This document shows, in pieces, positions 1-6,467 of a DNA stretch of 36,170 nt. The stretch's first letter is position 1. Every line of letters starts with the position of its first letter. The stretch is from Syntrophales bacterium. Lineage in GTDB: Bacteria > Desulfobacterota > Syntrophia > Syntrophales > UBA2210. The notes beneath the pieces are model-generated. The model searched no databases. It worked only from the letters and a program-made list of their open reading frames with translations, and was not told the DNA's origin. Where the stretch lies: positions 1 to 36,170 of the forward strand of contig JALNXD010000031.1 in NCBI GenBank assembly GCA_023230565.1. The letters are read 5' to 3'. The position numbers were made by a program, and so were the translations under genes.

Positions 1-1
1 C

Positions 2-970
2 GGTGATCTGTTCTATACCTATCACGCCTATACGGAAGAGGTTCCGGGTGAGCATGACAAGGACATCATCTTCAAGCGAGAGGAAGTCCTGCACATCCCC
101 GGCCTGGGTTTTAACGGTCTTGTGGGATTTTCACCGATCGCCATGATGAAAAACGCGCTGGGCACCACGCTGGCAGTAGAGAAATACGGCAGCGCTTTCT
201 TTAAGAACGGCGCACAGCCTGCCGGAGTCCTGGAGCATCCGGGCGTCCTCAAAGACCCGCAGAAGATCCGAGATAACTGGATGAGCGCTTACGGCGGAGC
301 GGGTAATGCCCATAAGGTCGCTGTGCTCGAAGAAGGCATGCAGTATAAACCGATTTCTCTGCCTCCGGAGGATAGCCAGTTCCTTTCCACCCGTGAGTTT
401 GGGGTGGAAGAGATCTGTCGTATCTTCCGGGTGCCTCCGCATATGGTTCAGGACCTGAAACGGGCCACCTTCAACAACATCGAGCATCAGTCCATCGACT
501 TCGTAATGCACACGATCATGCCATGGCTGGTGAGGATCGAGCAGGCAATCATTAAGGACGTGCTGATCGAGGAAGAACAGGATCAGTACTTTCCCAAATT
601 CAATGTGGATGGCCTCATGCGTGGTGATTACCAGTCCCGCATGAACGGCTATGCTGTTGGCTTTTCAAATGGATTCCTGTCACCCAACGATATCCGGCGA
701 CTGGAAAACATGGATCTGATCCCAGCTGAGGACGGCGGCGATGACTACTATCTCAATGGCAGCTATACGAGGCTCCGGGATGCAGGGTCCGCTTACGGCT
801 CCAATCAGGTGGCGGAACAGGAAAAGCAAGCTGCAGGAGCCCAGCAGGAACCCGACGAGGAAAAGCCCAATGACGGAGAGGAGGAACCAAGTGAAAGCAA
901 AAACCATGCCGAGCGCCATGAACAGCGCAAGGCAGAAAGACGGGGTAGACAGCCCCAGAAAGGCAGGTAA
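2..970 (+). CDS. Phage portal protein, HK97 family (5' end outside window)
   Basis: The frame is open from base 2 to a TAA at 968-970, so the first 322 visible residues are the middle and end of a longer protein; the start lies off the left edge. The family forms the dodecameric ring at one capsid vertex through which DNA is packaged and to which the tail connectors bind. Visible features are the core typical of HK97-type portals (HIPGLGFNGLVGFSPI near the start, the FRVPPHMV segment around residue 140 of the visible part) and a long charged C-terminal tail rich in Glu, Lys and Gln. It is followed 6 bases later by the prohead protease, the standard portal-protease-capsid order. A GTG at 122 could open an ORF but is internal. 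Family assignment rests on motif recognition and gene order. Confidence 0.9.
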   Translation, partial: GDLFYTYHAYTEEVPGEHDKDIIFKREEVLHIPGLGFNGLVGFSPIAMMKNALGTTLAVEKYGSAFFKNGAQPAGVLEHPGVLKDPQKIRDNWMSAYGGAGNAHKVAVLEEGMQYKPISLPPEDSQFLSTREFGVEEICRIFRVPPHMVQDLKRATFNNIEHQSIDFVMHTIMPWLVRIEQAIIKDVLIEEEQDQYFPKFNVDGLMRGDYQSRMNGYAVGFSNGFLSPNDIRRLENMDLIPAEDGGDDYYLNGSYTRLRDAGSAYGSNQVAEQEKQAAGAQQEPDEEKPNDGEEEPSESKNHAERHEQRKAERRGRQPQKGR

Positions 971-976
971 ACCAAA

Positions 977-1876
977 GTGAAGAAGTTCTGGAACTGGATT
1001 CACGATGATTCCGGCGGCAGAGTGCTTCGCCTGGAAGGGCCGATTGACTCAGAATCCTTCTGGGGCGATGAGATCACACCGCAGATGTTTCGTGATGAAC
1101 TCTACGCAGAAGAGGGCGACATTACCCTTTGGGTCAACTCACCCGGTGGCAATGTGTTCGCTGCAGCAGAAATCTATACCATGATCCGTGACTATCCGCA
1201 CCATGTGACCGTCCGGATCGCAAGCATCGCGGCTTCCGCTGCGTCCGTTGTAGCGATGGCGGGAAACCTCGTGCAGATGTCTCCGACAGCCCTCCTCATG
1301 GTGCATGATCCGTCCACGATTGCGATGGGTAACGCCAGGGATATGGAGAAGGCGATCACGACCCTCAATGAGGTAAAGGAGAGTATCATCAACGCCTATG
1401 TGGCGAAGACCGGTCTTTCCCGCAACCGCGTCAGCAAGCTCATGAGCGATGAGACCTGGCTCAATGCCAAGAAAGCCGTGGAGCTGGGCTTTGCGGACGA
1501 GATCCTCTTTGAGGATAAACCGAAGCCGGAACCGGAGGAAGAAAAGCCGGATGAGCCTGACAAGGAGGAAGGCGGAGATGAAGAATCAGAAGGCGGCGAG
1601 GAAAAGAAGAAACCCTTCAAGCTGGCAGAAGCCGTGTGGCAATATTCGACCCGGCTTATGGGAGAAACCATCCTCAATCGTCTCGGCATCAGCGATCAGG
1701 CAGAAATGCCGGAACCGAAAGCTGATGACGCCGCGCCGGAACCTCCCCAGACAGGAGTAAGCGATCCTCCTGTGGAGGATAAGCCGAAGATGCCGGTCAT
1801 CGGCATGGACGGGAAAACTAAGGACGGCGCGATGCCGTATGAAATCCTGAAAGACAAGCTGGAGTGGCTAAAGTGA
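977..1876 (+). CDS. ClpP-like prohead maturation protease (S14 family)
   Basis: A 299-residue protein starting at GTG 977, 6 bases after the portal stop; the Shine-Dalgarno is weak, so translation may be coupled to the portal. Residues about 15-180 form a ClpP/crotonase-type fold: the probable nucleophile is Ser90 in AASVVAMAG, His110 follows in LLMVHDP, and Asp158 in MSDETW fits the acidic member of the triad. In this family the enzyme cleaves the N-terminal delta domain of the capsid protein during head maturation. Residues about 180-299 are a low-complexity tail of Glu, Lys and Pro, longer than the catalytic domain needs. That tail might act in scaffolding or in targeting the protease into the prohead, which is inference. 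Its position between portal and capsid supports the call. Confidence 0.92.
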   Translation: MKKFWNWIHDDSGGRVLRLEGPIDSESFWGDEITPQMFRDELYAEEGDITLWVNSPGGNVFAAAEIYTMIRDYPHHVTVRIASIAASAASVVAMAGNLVQMSPTALLMVHDPSTIAMGNARDMEKAITTLNEVKESIINAYVAKTGLSRNRVSKLMSDETWLNAKKAVELGFADEILFEDKPKPEPEEEKPDEPDKEEGGDEESEGGEEKKKPFKLAEAVWQYSTRLMGETILNRLGISDQAEMPEPKADDAAPEPPQTGVSDPPVEDKPKMPVIGMDGKTKDGAMPYEILKDKLEWLK

Positions 1877-1918
1877 GCTGCCCCGGCTTTTCTTATGCCT
1901 ATTTTCATCAAATCACGA

Positions 1919-1935
1919 CCGGAGCGATTCTCCGG
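1919..1935 (+). promoter_or_regulatory. Stem-loop just 5' of the capsid ribosome binding site
   Basis: CCGGAG at 1919-1924 pairs perfectly with CTCCGG at 1930-1935 around a 5-base loop. It ends where the capsid Shine-Dalgarno (GAGAAGGAG) begins. There is no T run, so it is not a terminator; a 5' stabilising or processing hairpin for the abundant capsid message is possible. Confidence 0.4.
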
Positions 1936-1949
1936 AGAAGGAGTATTTC

Positions 1950-3203
1950 ATGAATAAGATTATGGAAATGCGCAATAAGCGCAACACCCTCTGGGAGCAG
2001 ACGAAGGCGTTTCTGGAGGAACATCGCGGTGAGAATGGTCTCGTGGAGGCTTCTGCCGTCGAGCAATACAACAAGATGGCTGGTGAAGTGAAGGCTCTGG
2101 GTGATGAGATCACCCGTCTGGAAGAGCAGGCGGCTTTTGACGTGCAGCTTTCTGCGCCGACCTCCCGTCCCGTCACCAACAAGCCCGTGAGTCATGCGGC
2201 TCCGAAGGTGGAGGGTACCGCTACGGATGAGTACCGTGAAGCCTTCTGGAATATGATCCGCAATCAGGGCGACCAGTTCGCTGTACGCAATGCACTGTCT
2301 GTCGGTGAGGATACTGAGGGCGGCTTTACCGTGCCTGACGAGTTCGAGCGCAAGCTGATTCAGGCGCTGGAGGAGAACAACATCTTCCGTCAGCTGGCAA
2401 CCGTCATCCGCACCAATTCCGGTACCCGCAAGATCCCCATTGCCACCGACACCATGGAGGCGTCCTGGATCGATGAAGGTGAGGAGATCCCGGAGACCAA
2501 TACGCAGTTCGGCCAGACCACGCTGTCCGCGTACAAGCTGGGCACCATGATCAAGATCAGCAACGAGCTGCTGCATGACTCCGCCTTTGACCTGGCCAGC
2601 TATATCGCTGCCCGCTTCGGTGTGGCGATGGGCAACGCGGAAGAGCGTGCCTTCTTCACCGGCGACGGTGATAAGAAGCCCCTCGGCATTCTGGCTGAGA
2701 CCGGCGGAGCACAGCTGGGTGTGACTGCGGCGGAAGAAGACCTGGTGACCTTCGATGAGATCTTTGATCTCTATTACAGTCTGAAGAGCCCCTATCGCCG
2801 CAATGCGCAGTTTGTGTGCAATGAGACCCTGCTCCTGCAGCTGATGAAGCTGAAGGACAAAAACGACAACTATATCTGGAAGCCCTCCCTGGATATCGCC
2901 AAGCCCGATACCATCCTGGGTCGTCCGATCCGTACCAGCTCCTTTATGCCCGGTGTGGCTGCCGGTGAGCGCGTGCTTCTGTTCGGCGATCTCAAGAACT
3001 ATTGGGTCGCTGACCGTCAGAACCGCACCTTCCGTCGTCTGAACGAGCTGTATGCCCGTACCGATCAGGTTGGCTTCATGACTACCCAGCGTGTAGATGG
3101 CCGCCTGATCCTGCCGGAGTCCGTGAAGGTCCTGAAGATGGCGGGTACCAAGGCGACTACGCCGACTACGCCTGATCCCGATCCCGAACAGCCTGCGGGC
3201 TGA
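1950..3203 (+). CDS. Major capsid protein, HK97 fold
   Basis: A 417-residue protein from ATG 1950 with GAGAAGGAG upstream at good spacing. Residues about 1-70 are strongly charged and coiled-coil-like, matching the delta (scaffold) domain that the upstream protease removes in HK97-type phages. A Pro/Thr/Lys-rich linker (about 70-90) is a plausible cleavage zone. The body shows features of the phage capsid family: SVGEDTEGGFTVPDEF at the start of the mature domain, the IDEGEEIPET segment, and ALGILAETGG-like turns (here KPLGILAETGG). The C-terminus ends in TTPTTPDPDPEQPAG, an unusual proline-rich extension that may be exposed on the capsid surface (inference). It is followed by a strong stem-loop at 3214-3240. 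Confidence 0.95.
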   Translation: MNKIMEMRNKRNTLWEQTKAFLEEHRGENGLVEASAVEQYNKMAGEVKALGDEITRLEEQAAFDVQLSAPTSRPVTNKPVSHAAPKVEGTATDEYREAFWNMIRNQGDQFAVRNALSVGEDTEGGFTVPDEFERKLIQALEENNIFRQLATVIRTNSGTRKIPIATDTMEASWIDEGEEIPETNTQFGQTTLSAYKLGTMIKISNELLHDSAFDLASYIAARFGVAMGNAEERAFFTGDGDKKPLGILAETGGAQLGVTAAEEDLVTFDEIFDLYYSLKSPYRRNAQFVCNETLLLQLMKLKDKNDNYIWKPSLDIAKPDTILGRPIRTSSFMPGVAAGERVLLFGDLKNYWVADRQNRTFRRLNELYARTDQVGFMTTQRVDGRLILPESVKVLKMAGTKATTPTTPDPDPEQPAG

Positions 3204-3213
3204 TAATCCCAAT

Positions 3214-3240
3214 GGGGGCTGGGGAAGTTCCTCAGCTCCC
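3214..3240 (+). promoter_or_regulatory. Stem-loop after the capsid gene
   Basis: Bases 3214-3224 pair with 3230-3240 through 11 consecutive pairs (two G-T) around a 5-base loop. It starts 10 bases after the capsid stop and ends before the next gene's GGAAGGAGGA. No T tract follows, so it probably marks an RNA 3' end or processing site or a partial attenuator that keeps capsid mRNA abundant, rather than a full terminator. Confidence 0.5.
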
Positions 3241-3267
3241 TAATTCTTACGGAAGGAGGAGCGGACG

Positions 3268-3618
3268 GTGGTAACAATGGAGGAAGCAAGAGCCTACCTG
3301 AGGATGGACTCCGGATTTGAGGATGCTCTGATCGGATCGCTCCTCTTATCTGCGGAAATCCTCTGCACTGATGTGGCGAGGCTGTCGAAAGCTGAGTGGG
3401 ATGCTCTTTCCGACTATACCGGAGACAGCGAGGAGATCATCACCATCCGGCAGGAAGAGAAGAGCAAGGGGGAAGCGCTCCAGATGAAGGAGATCCTCCG
3501 TGTGGGCGTGCTTTACGCGCTGGGCTATCTTTTCGAGCATCGGGAGGAAGCGGACCACCATGCGTTAGTCATGACACTGCGGAACCTGCTCTTTGCTGTC
3601 CGCGAGGGGGTGTTCTGA
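3268..3618 (+). CDS. Head-tail connector, gp6-like (adaptor)
   Basis: A 116-residue, mostly helical protein. I chose GTG 3268 because GGAAGGAGGA lies 7 bases upstream; the in-frame ATG at 3277 would be 16 bases away. The opening (TMEEARAYLRMD followed by DALIGSLLLSAE) is the usual signature of the phage gp6-like/DNA-packaging adaptor family, whose members form a ring under the portal that receives the head-closure protein. Length is in the usual range of about 100-120 residues. It sits directly after the capsid gene and just ahead of the joining protein, the expected order. Assignment is by pattern and position. Confidence 0.8.
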   Translation: MVTMEEARAYLRMDSGFEDALIGSLLLSAEILCTDVARLSKAEWDALSDYTGDSEEIITIRQEEKSKGEALQMKEILRVGVLYALGYLFEHREEADHHALVMTLRNLLFAVREGVF

Positions 3619-3619
3619 G

Positions 3620-3967
3620 ATGGAGCGAAAGATCGCCCGGTTCAATGAGCGCCTGACCATCCAGAAGAACACGGTGGTAACGGACAAGTACGGCAACCAC
3701 AAAAACGTCTGGACGGATTATTTCACCTGCTACACCTACGCCAGCACCTACCAGTACGACAAAGAGAACGAGGCGGCTACCACAAACGAGGAGCGGACCA
3801 TCAACTTTGAAGTACGGTATTGCACGGAGCTGAAAGACCTCGACAGCACGCACTACCGGGTCGCTTTTCATGGGGATTCCTATGATATCCAGACGGTGGA
3901 TTTCATGAATTACCAGAAGAAGACCATCCGCATTGTATGCAAGCTGGCGCAGAAGGGAGGCGCATGA
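3620..3967 (+). CDS. Phage head-tail joining protein (head closure, SPP1 gp16-like)
   Basis: A 115-residue protein from ATG 3620, one base after the stop of the connector gene, with GAGGGGG about 9 bases upstream; an upstream TTG would run deep into the neighbour and is rejected. The start FNERLTIQK, a tyrosine-rich middle (YFTCYTYASTY) and the ending YRVAFHGDSYDIQTVDFMNYQKKTIRIVC are typical of the beta-barrel head-tail joining family that plugs the portal/adaptor and mates with the tail. The 3' end overlaps the next gene in a translational-coupling arrangement. Confidence 0.82.
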   Translation: MERKIARFNERLTIQKNTVVTDKYGNHKNVWTDYFTCYTYASTYQYDKENEAATTNEERTINFEVRYCTELKDLDSTHYRVAFHGDSYDIQTVDFMNYQKKTIRIVCKLAQKGGA

Positions 3968-4347
3968 TGGGCAGGACCATCCAGATAGAAGAGCTGGCCG
4001 ATGTGATCAACGAAGGCCTGAAGGAGTATGCCGACCTTGCCACGGAAGACGTGAAGAGCGCGGTGAAAAAAACCGCTAAGGCCGTAAAGGACCAGATCAA
4101 CGGCTCTGCGCCGGTGCGGACTGGCATATACGCCAAGAGCTGGAAGGTCAAGACCACGGCGGAGAGCGCCAACGGCCTGGAACAGACGGTGTATAGCCCT
4201 AACCGGTATATGCTCTCACACCTGCTGGAAAAGGGGCACGCCAAGCGGGGCGGCGGCAGGGTACGCGCTATTCCGCATATCGCCCCTGCGGAGGAAATGG
4301 GTATCGAGATGTTCGAAGGCCTGATTGAGAAAGCACTGAAGGAGTGA
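3967..4347 (+). CDS. HK97 gp10-like tail completion protein
   Basis: A 126-residue protein. Two ATGs stand in tandem (3964, 3967); 3967 has the better 6-base distance from AAGGGAGG and is used here, though 3964 would overlap the previous stop as ATGA. The segment VRTGIYAKSWKVK followed by NRYMLSHLLEKGHAKRGGGRV is the hallmark of the HK97 gp10 family (paired basic and His-containing motif), found in nearly all HK97-type cassettes between head-closure and tail-terminator proteins. Its likely role is joining or completing the tail at the neck, outside the cell envelope in the virion. No odd features. Confidence 0.88.
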   Translation: MGRTIQIEELADVINEGLKEYADLATEDVKSAVKKTAKAVKDQINGSAPVRTGIYAKSWKVKTTAESANGLEQTVYSPNRYMLSHLLEKGHAKRGGGRVRAIPHIAPAEEMGIEMFEGLIEKALKE

Positions 4348-4353
4348 AACGCT

Positions 4354-4725
4354 ATGACCCATAACGACGTTGTCGAGGTGCTGGAGGAGCTTTCACTCCC
4401 CATTGCCTACGATCATTTTGCGGAAGGTGAGTCTCCGGACCCACCTTTTCTTTGTTTCCTATATCCGAAAAACATCCCGCTGGGAGCGGACAATACCGTG
4501 TACTACCAGCTGCATGAGCTGGATATCGAGCTGTACACGGACGAGAAAAACCCGCCCCTGGAGCAGCGGGTGGAGCGGCTCCTCACGGAGCATGAGATGT
4601 TCTTCCAGAAATCCGAAGTATGGATCGCGGAAGAGAAGATGTATGAAGTCCTCTATGAGGTAACGCTCGACCTTCAGTATGAGGACGAAGAGACAGGCTC
4701 CGAGGAGCCGGAAAGTGAGGATTAA
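4354..4725 (+). CDS. Tail terminator candidate (minor tail/neck protein)
   Basis: A 123-residue protein from ATG 4354, with GAAGGAG upstream and a 6-base gap to gp10. It is predicted mixed alpha/beta, with an early helix (NDVVEVLEELSLPIAYDHF), the motif PDPPFLCFLYP, a strand-rich centre (VYYQLHELDIELYTDEKNP) and an acidic end (EDEETGSEEPESED). This layout and its place between gp10 and the major tail protein match the tail-terminator proteins that cap the tail tube and bind the neck. I do not recognise a definite family motif, so function is inferred from synteny. Confidence 0.6.
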   Translation: MTHNDVVEVLEELSLPIAYDHFAEGESPDPPFLCFLYPKNIPLGADNTVYYQLHELDIELYTDEKNPPLEQRVERLLTEHEMFFQKSEVWIAEEKMYEVLYEVTLDLQYEDEETGSEEPESED

Positions 4726-4730
4726 AAACT

Positions 4731-5357
4731 ATGAGCAAGAAGAAAAACAAGGTCCGCTTCGGTTTGAAGAACTGCTACTACGCCAAGGCGACCTTCGACG
4801 AAGACGGCAACGTCACTTATGATACCCCCAAGCGTCTGCCCGGTGCTGTATCCATCGGCCTGGATCCCGAAGGTGAGAGCGAGAACTTCTATGCGGACGA
4901 TATCGTATATGTGGTTCTCAACAACAACGCGGGCTATGAGGGCGATTTGGAACTGGCCCTGATCCCGGAGGAGTTCCTCAAGGATATCCTGCATGAGGAA
5001 GAGGACGCCAACGGTGTGCTGCTGGAGAACGCCGACACCACCTTTGAGCGGTTCGCCCTGCTGTTTGAGTTTACAGGCGACCAGCACGCGATCCGTCATG
5101 TGTTCTACTGCTGCAGCGCGTCCCGTCCTTCTGCGGAAGGCGACACAAAAGAGGACGAGAAGGAAGTCAATACCGAGGAACTGTCCATCATCGCCTCCGC
5201 GCTGGCGAACGGATATGTGAAGGCCAAGACCAGCGCCAATGTCAGCAAGGCGGTCTATGACGCATGGTACGACGCAGTGTATATGCCTCCGGCTGCTGCG
5301 GAAGAAGAGACTCTCGGTGACGAGGGCGACGACGGCGAGACTGAGCCTCAGGGTTAA
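4731..5357 (+). CDS. Major tail tube protein (phi13-type)
   Basis: A 208-residue protein from ATG 4731, 5 bases after the preceding stop, with GTGAGGA as a modest ribosome site. The N-terminus KVRFGLKNCYYA, then YDTPKRLPGAVSIGLDPEGE and FYADDIVYVV with NNNAGYEGDLELALIPEEF, is characteristic of the phi13-family major tail proteins of Firmicutes siphoviruses, which polymerise as stacked rings to form the tail tube. The C-terminal part (VSKAVYDAWYDAVYMP) completes the fold, and an acidic tail follows. It precedes the chaperone pair and tape measure, as usual. A strong hairpin lies 8 bases downstream. Confidence 0.92.
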   Translation: MSKKKNKVRFGLKNCYYAKATFDEDGNVTYDTPKRLPGAVSIGLDPEGESENFYADDIVYVVLNNNAGYEGDLELALIPEEFLKDILHEEEDANGVLLENADTTFERFALLFEFTGDQHAIRHVFYCCSASRPSAEGDTKEDEKEVNTEELSIIASALANGYVKAKTSANVSKAVYDAWYDAVYMPPAAAEEETLGDEGDDGETEPQG

Positions 5358-5364
5358 CCATCAC

Positions 5365-5388
5365 GGCGGGGATGAGATACTCCCCGCC
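5365..5388 (+). promoter_or_regulatory. Stem-loop after the major tail gene
   Basis: GGCGGGGA at 5365-5372 pairs perfectly with TCCCCGCC at 5381-5388 around an 8-base loop. No T run follows (CATTTAC). It mirrors the hairpin behind the capsid gene, suggesting both abundant structural messages have protected or processed 3' ends. Confidence 0.5.
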
Positions 5389-5420
5389 CATTTACATGAA
5401 TTTTGAGAGGAGATAACACC

Positions 5421-5780
5421 ATGGCAGTTACCAAGAAAATCGAGATCGACGGCCAGCCTGTTGAGTTCAAAGCCTCTGCGGCCATCCCGCGTATCTACCG
5501 TAATAAGTTCGGGCGCGACGTGTACAAGGACCTGATGGTTCTGAACGACGCCATCAAAGATAATACTGAGGATGCATCCACGCTGGACGGCTTCTCCCTG
5601 GAGATGTTTGAAGACCTGGCTTTCGTCATGTGGTCTGCGGCCCACCCGGATGAGAAGTATGATAGCCCGGATGATTGGCTCGACCAGTTCAACACCTTCA
5701 GTATTTATCAGATCCTTCCGGAGCTGATTGACCTGTGGGGCATGAACATTAAGACCACGGTTCCTGCAAGAAAAAACTAA
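5421..5780 (+). CDS. Tail assembly chaperone, short form (gpG-like)
   Basis: A 119-residue protein. I chose ATG 5421 because GAGAGGAG lies just upstream; an earlier TTG at 5403 lacks a site. It binds the tape measure protein during tail assembly and is not kept in the virion in the related lambda and TP901-1 systems. Visible hallmarks are VTKKIEIDGQPVEFKASAAIPRIYRNKFGRD and FEDLAFVMWSAAHPDEKYDSPDDWLDQF, the pattern of Firmicutes tail assembly chaperones. The last codons before the stop contain the slippery heptamer A_AAA_AAC (5771-5777), so a fraction of ribosomes should make the extended form. It is located between the major tail and tape measure genes. Confidence 0.9.
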   Translation: MAVTKKIEIDGQPVEFKASAAIPRIYRNKFGRDVYKDLMVLNDAIKDNTEDASTLDGFSLEMFEDLAFVMWSAAHPDEKYDSPDDWLDQFNTFSIYQILPELIDLWGMNIKTTVPARKN

Positions 5781-5962
5781 GGAAGACGGAGCGGCCGATG
5801 ACAACCGCTCTGTTTATGCTCAGATGTGTGGAGCTTGGCTTGAACATTGCTGACCTCGACCTGCTGACCATTGGCAGTGTCAACGATATGTTCAACGAGA
5901 AGAGCCGTGACTCCATGGAATGGCGGGAGCAGGCAACGCAGTCGGACATGGATCGCATCTAA
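5421..5962 (+). CDS. Tail assembly chaperone, frameshifted long form (gpGT-like)
   Basis: The heptamer A_AAA_AAC at 5771-5777 has exactly the zero-frame phasing of X_XXY_YYZ, and the TAA follows directly at 5778. A -1 slip continues the frame from base 5777 through 61 further codons to TAA 5960-5962, giving about 180 residues. The extension includes VELGLNIADLDLLTIGSVNDMF and MEWREQATQSDMDRI, which match the usual T-domain layout of Firmicutes chaperones (short helix, LTIG-type turn, aromatic helix). An ATG at about 5799 could start the T part alone but has no convincing ribosome site. The fusion links the tail tube and tape measure proteins during assembly. Position, heptamer and open -1 frame agree; the slip itself is inferred. 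Confidence 0.85.
5771..5777 (+). promoter_or_regulatory. -1 programmed ribosomal frameshift site A_AAA_AAC
   Basis: The seven bases AAAAAAC are read in zero frame as (ag)A AAA AAC directly before the TAA stop, the canonical slippery arrangement. The -1 frame stays open for another 61 codons. A stop codon as the very next codon often enhances slippage. Confidence 0.85.
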
Positions 5963-6131
5963 CGTGAAAAAATGCGGATTGCCGCAAAAATTTCAGATAC
6001 ATTAAATATTCGACCCTGCTGGTGAAAGCTGGCAGGGTATTTTCATACCCGAAAGCAGGTTATCTGCATATAAAACACTATTTCTTTATGCAGAAAAGCC
6101 AAAGCTATGTGCAGAAGAGGAGAAGAACAGT
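5963..6131 (+). promoter_or_regulatory. Structured intergenic leader before the zinc-ribbon gene
   Basis: These 169 bases hold no convincing ORF but dense complementarity. ACCCTGC (6013-6019) pairs with GCAGGGT (6032-6038). GGGTAT (6035-6040) pairs with ATACCC (6045-6050) and competes with the first stem. AGCAGGT (6054-6060) could be a third partner for the first arm. CTGCATA (6064-6070) pairs with TATGCAG (6087-6093). A Shine-Dalgarno (GAGGAGAAG) for the next gene follows. Alternative pairing suggests an RNA switch or processing region; no known riboswitch class is recognised. Confidence 0.4.
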
Positions 6132-6437
6132 ATGCAGATCAAATGCGATAAATGTTCTACGGTATCGGAGTCCATCATGCCGGAGACCTATACGGAAGGT
6201 GATATCGAGTTCACATTCTTCCGATGCCCGGAGTGCGGCGCGGTCTACCCGGTGTGTGCAACGGACTCTGCCCTACGGGCGGACATTGCGGAATATACCA
6301 GGATGCGGAACCTGATCCGGATAAAGCCGGTGAAGGAGTCTTTCATCCGCAGGACGGAAGCCTTGAAACAAAAGAATCTGAAACGAACGCGGGAGCTGAT
6401 GGAGCATCATCCACTGGCTCCTTTTTTGACGGAATAA
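6132..6437 (+). CDS. Small zinc-ribbon protein of the tail module
   Basis: A 101-residue protein from ATG 6132 with GAGGAGAAG upstream. It has two Cys pairs: CDKC at residues 5-8 and CPEC near residue 34, in a treble-clef or rubredoxin-like spacing (FFRCPECGAVYPVC), with a third Cys close by. The rest is a basic helical tail (RMRNLIRIKPVKES, ALKQKNLKRTRELMEHHPLAPFL). Small Cys-pair proteins are often seen between chaperone and tape measure genes in Clostridia prophages, but I do not know their function; binding nucleic acid or helping chaperone/tape measure assembly are both possible. It ends 30 bases before the tape measure start and is probably cotranscribed with it. Confidence 0.7.
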   Translation: MQIKCDKCSTVSESIMPETYTEGDIEFTFFRCPECGAVYPVCATDSALRADIAEYTRMRNLIRIKPVKESFIRRTEALKQKNLKRTRELMEHHPLAPFLTE

Positions 6438-6467
6438 ATGCCGGTTGGCAGGAAGGAGGGATGATCC

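Noticed and set aside
1908..3212. A 434-codon open frame on the minus strand
   Set aside because: Antisense shadow of the capsid gene, produced by its biased codons; no recognisable protein features.
5799..5962. Independent small gene starting at the internal ATG
   Set aside because: No good ribosome site; the slippery heptamer and phase explain it better as the T extension.
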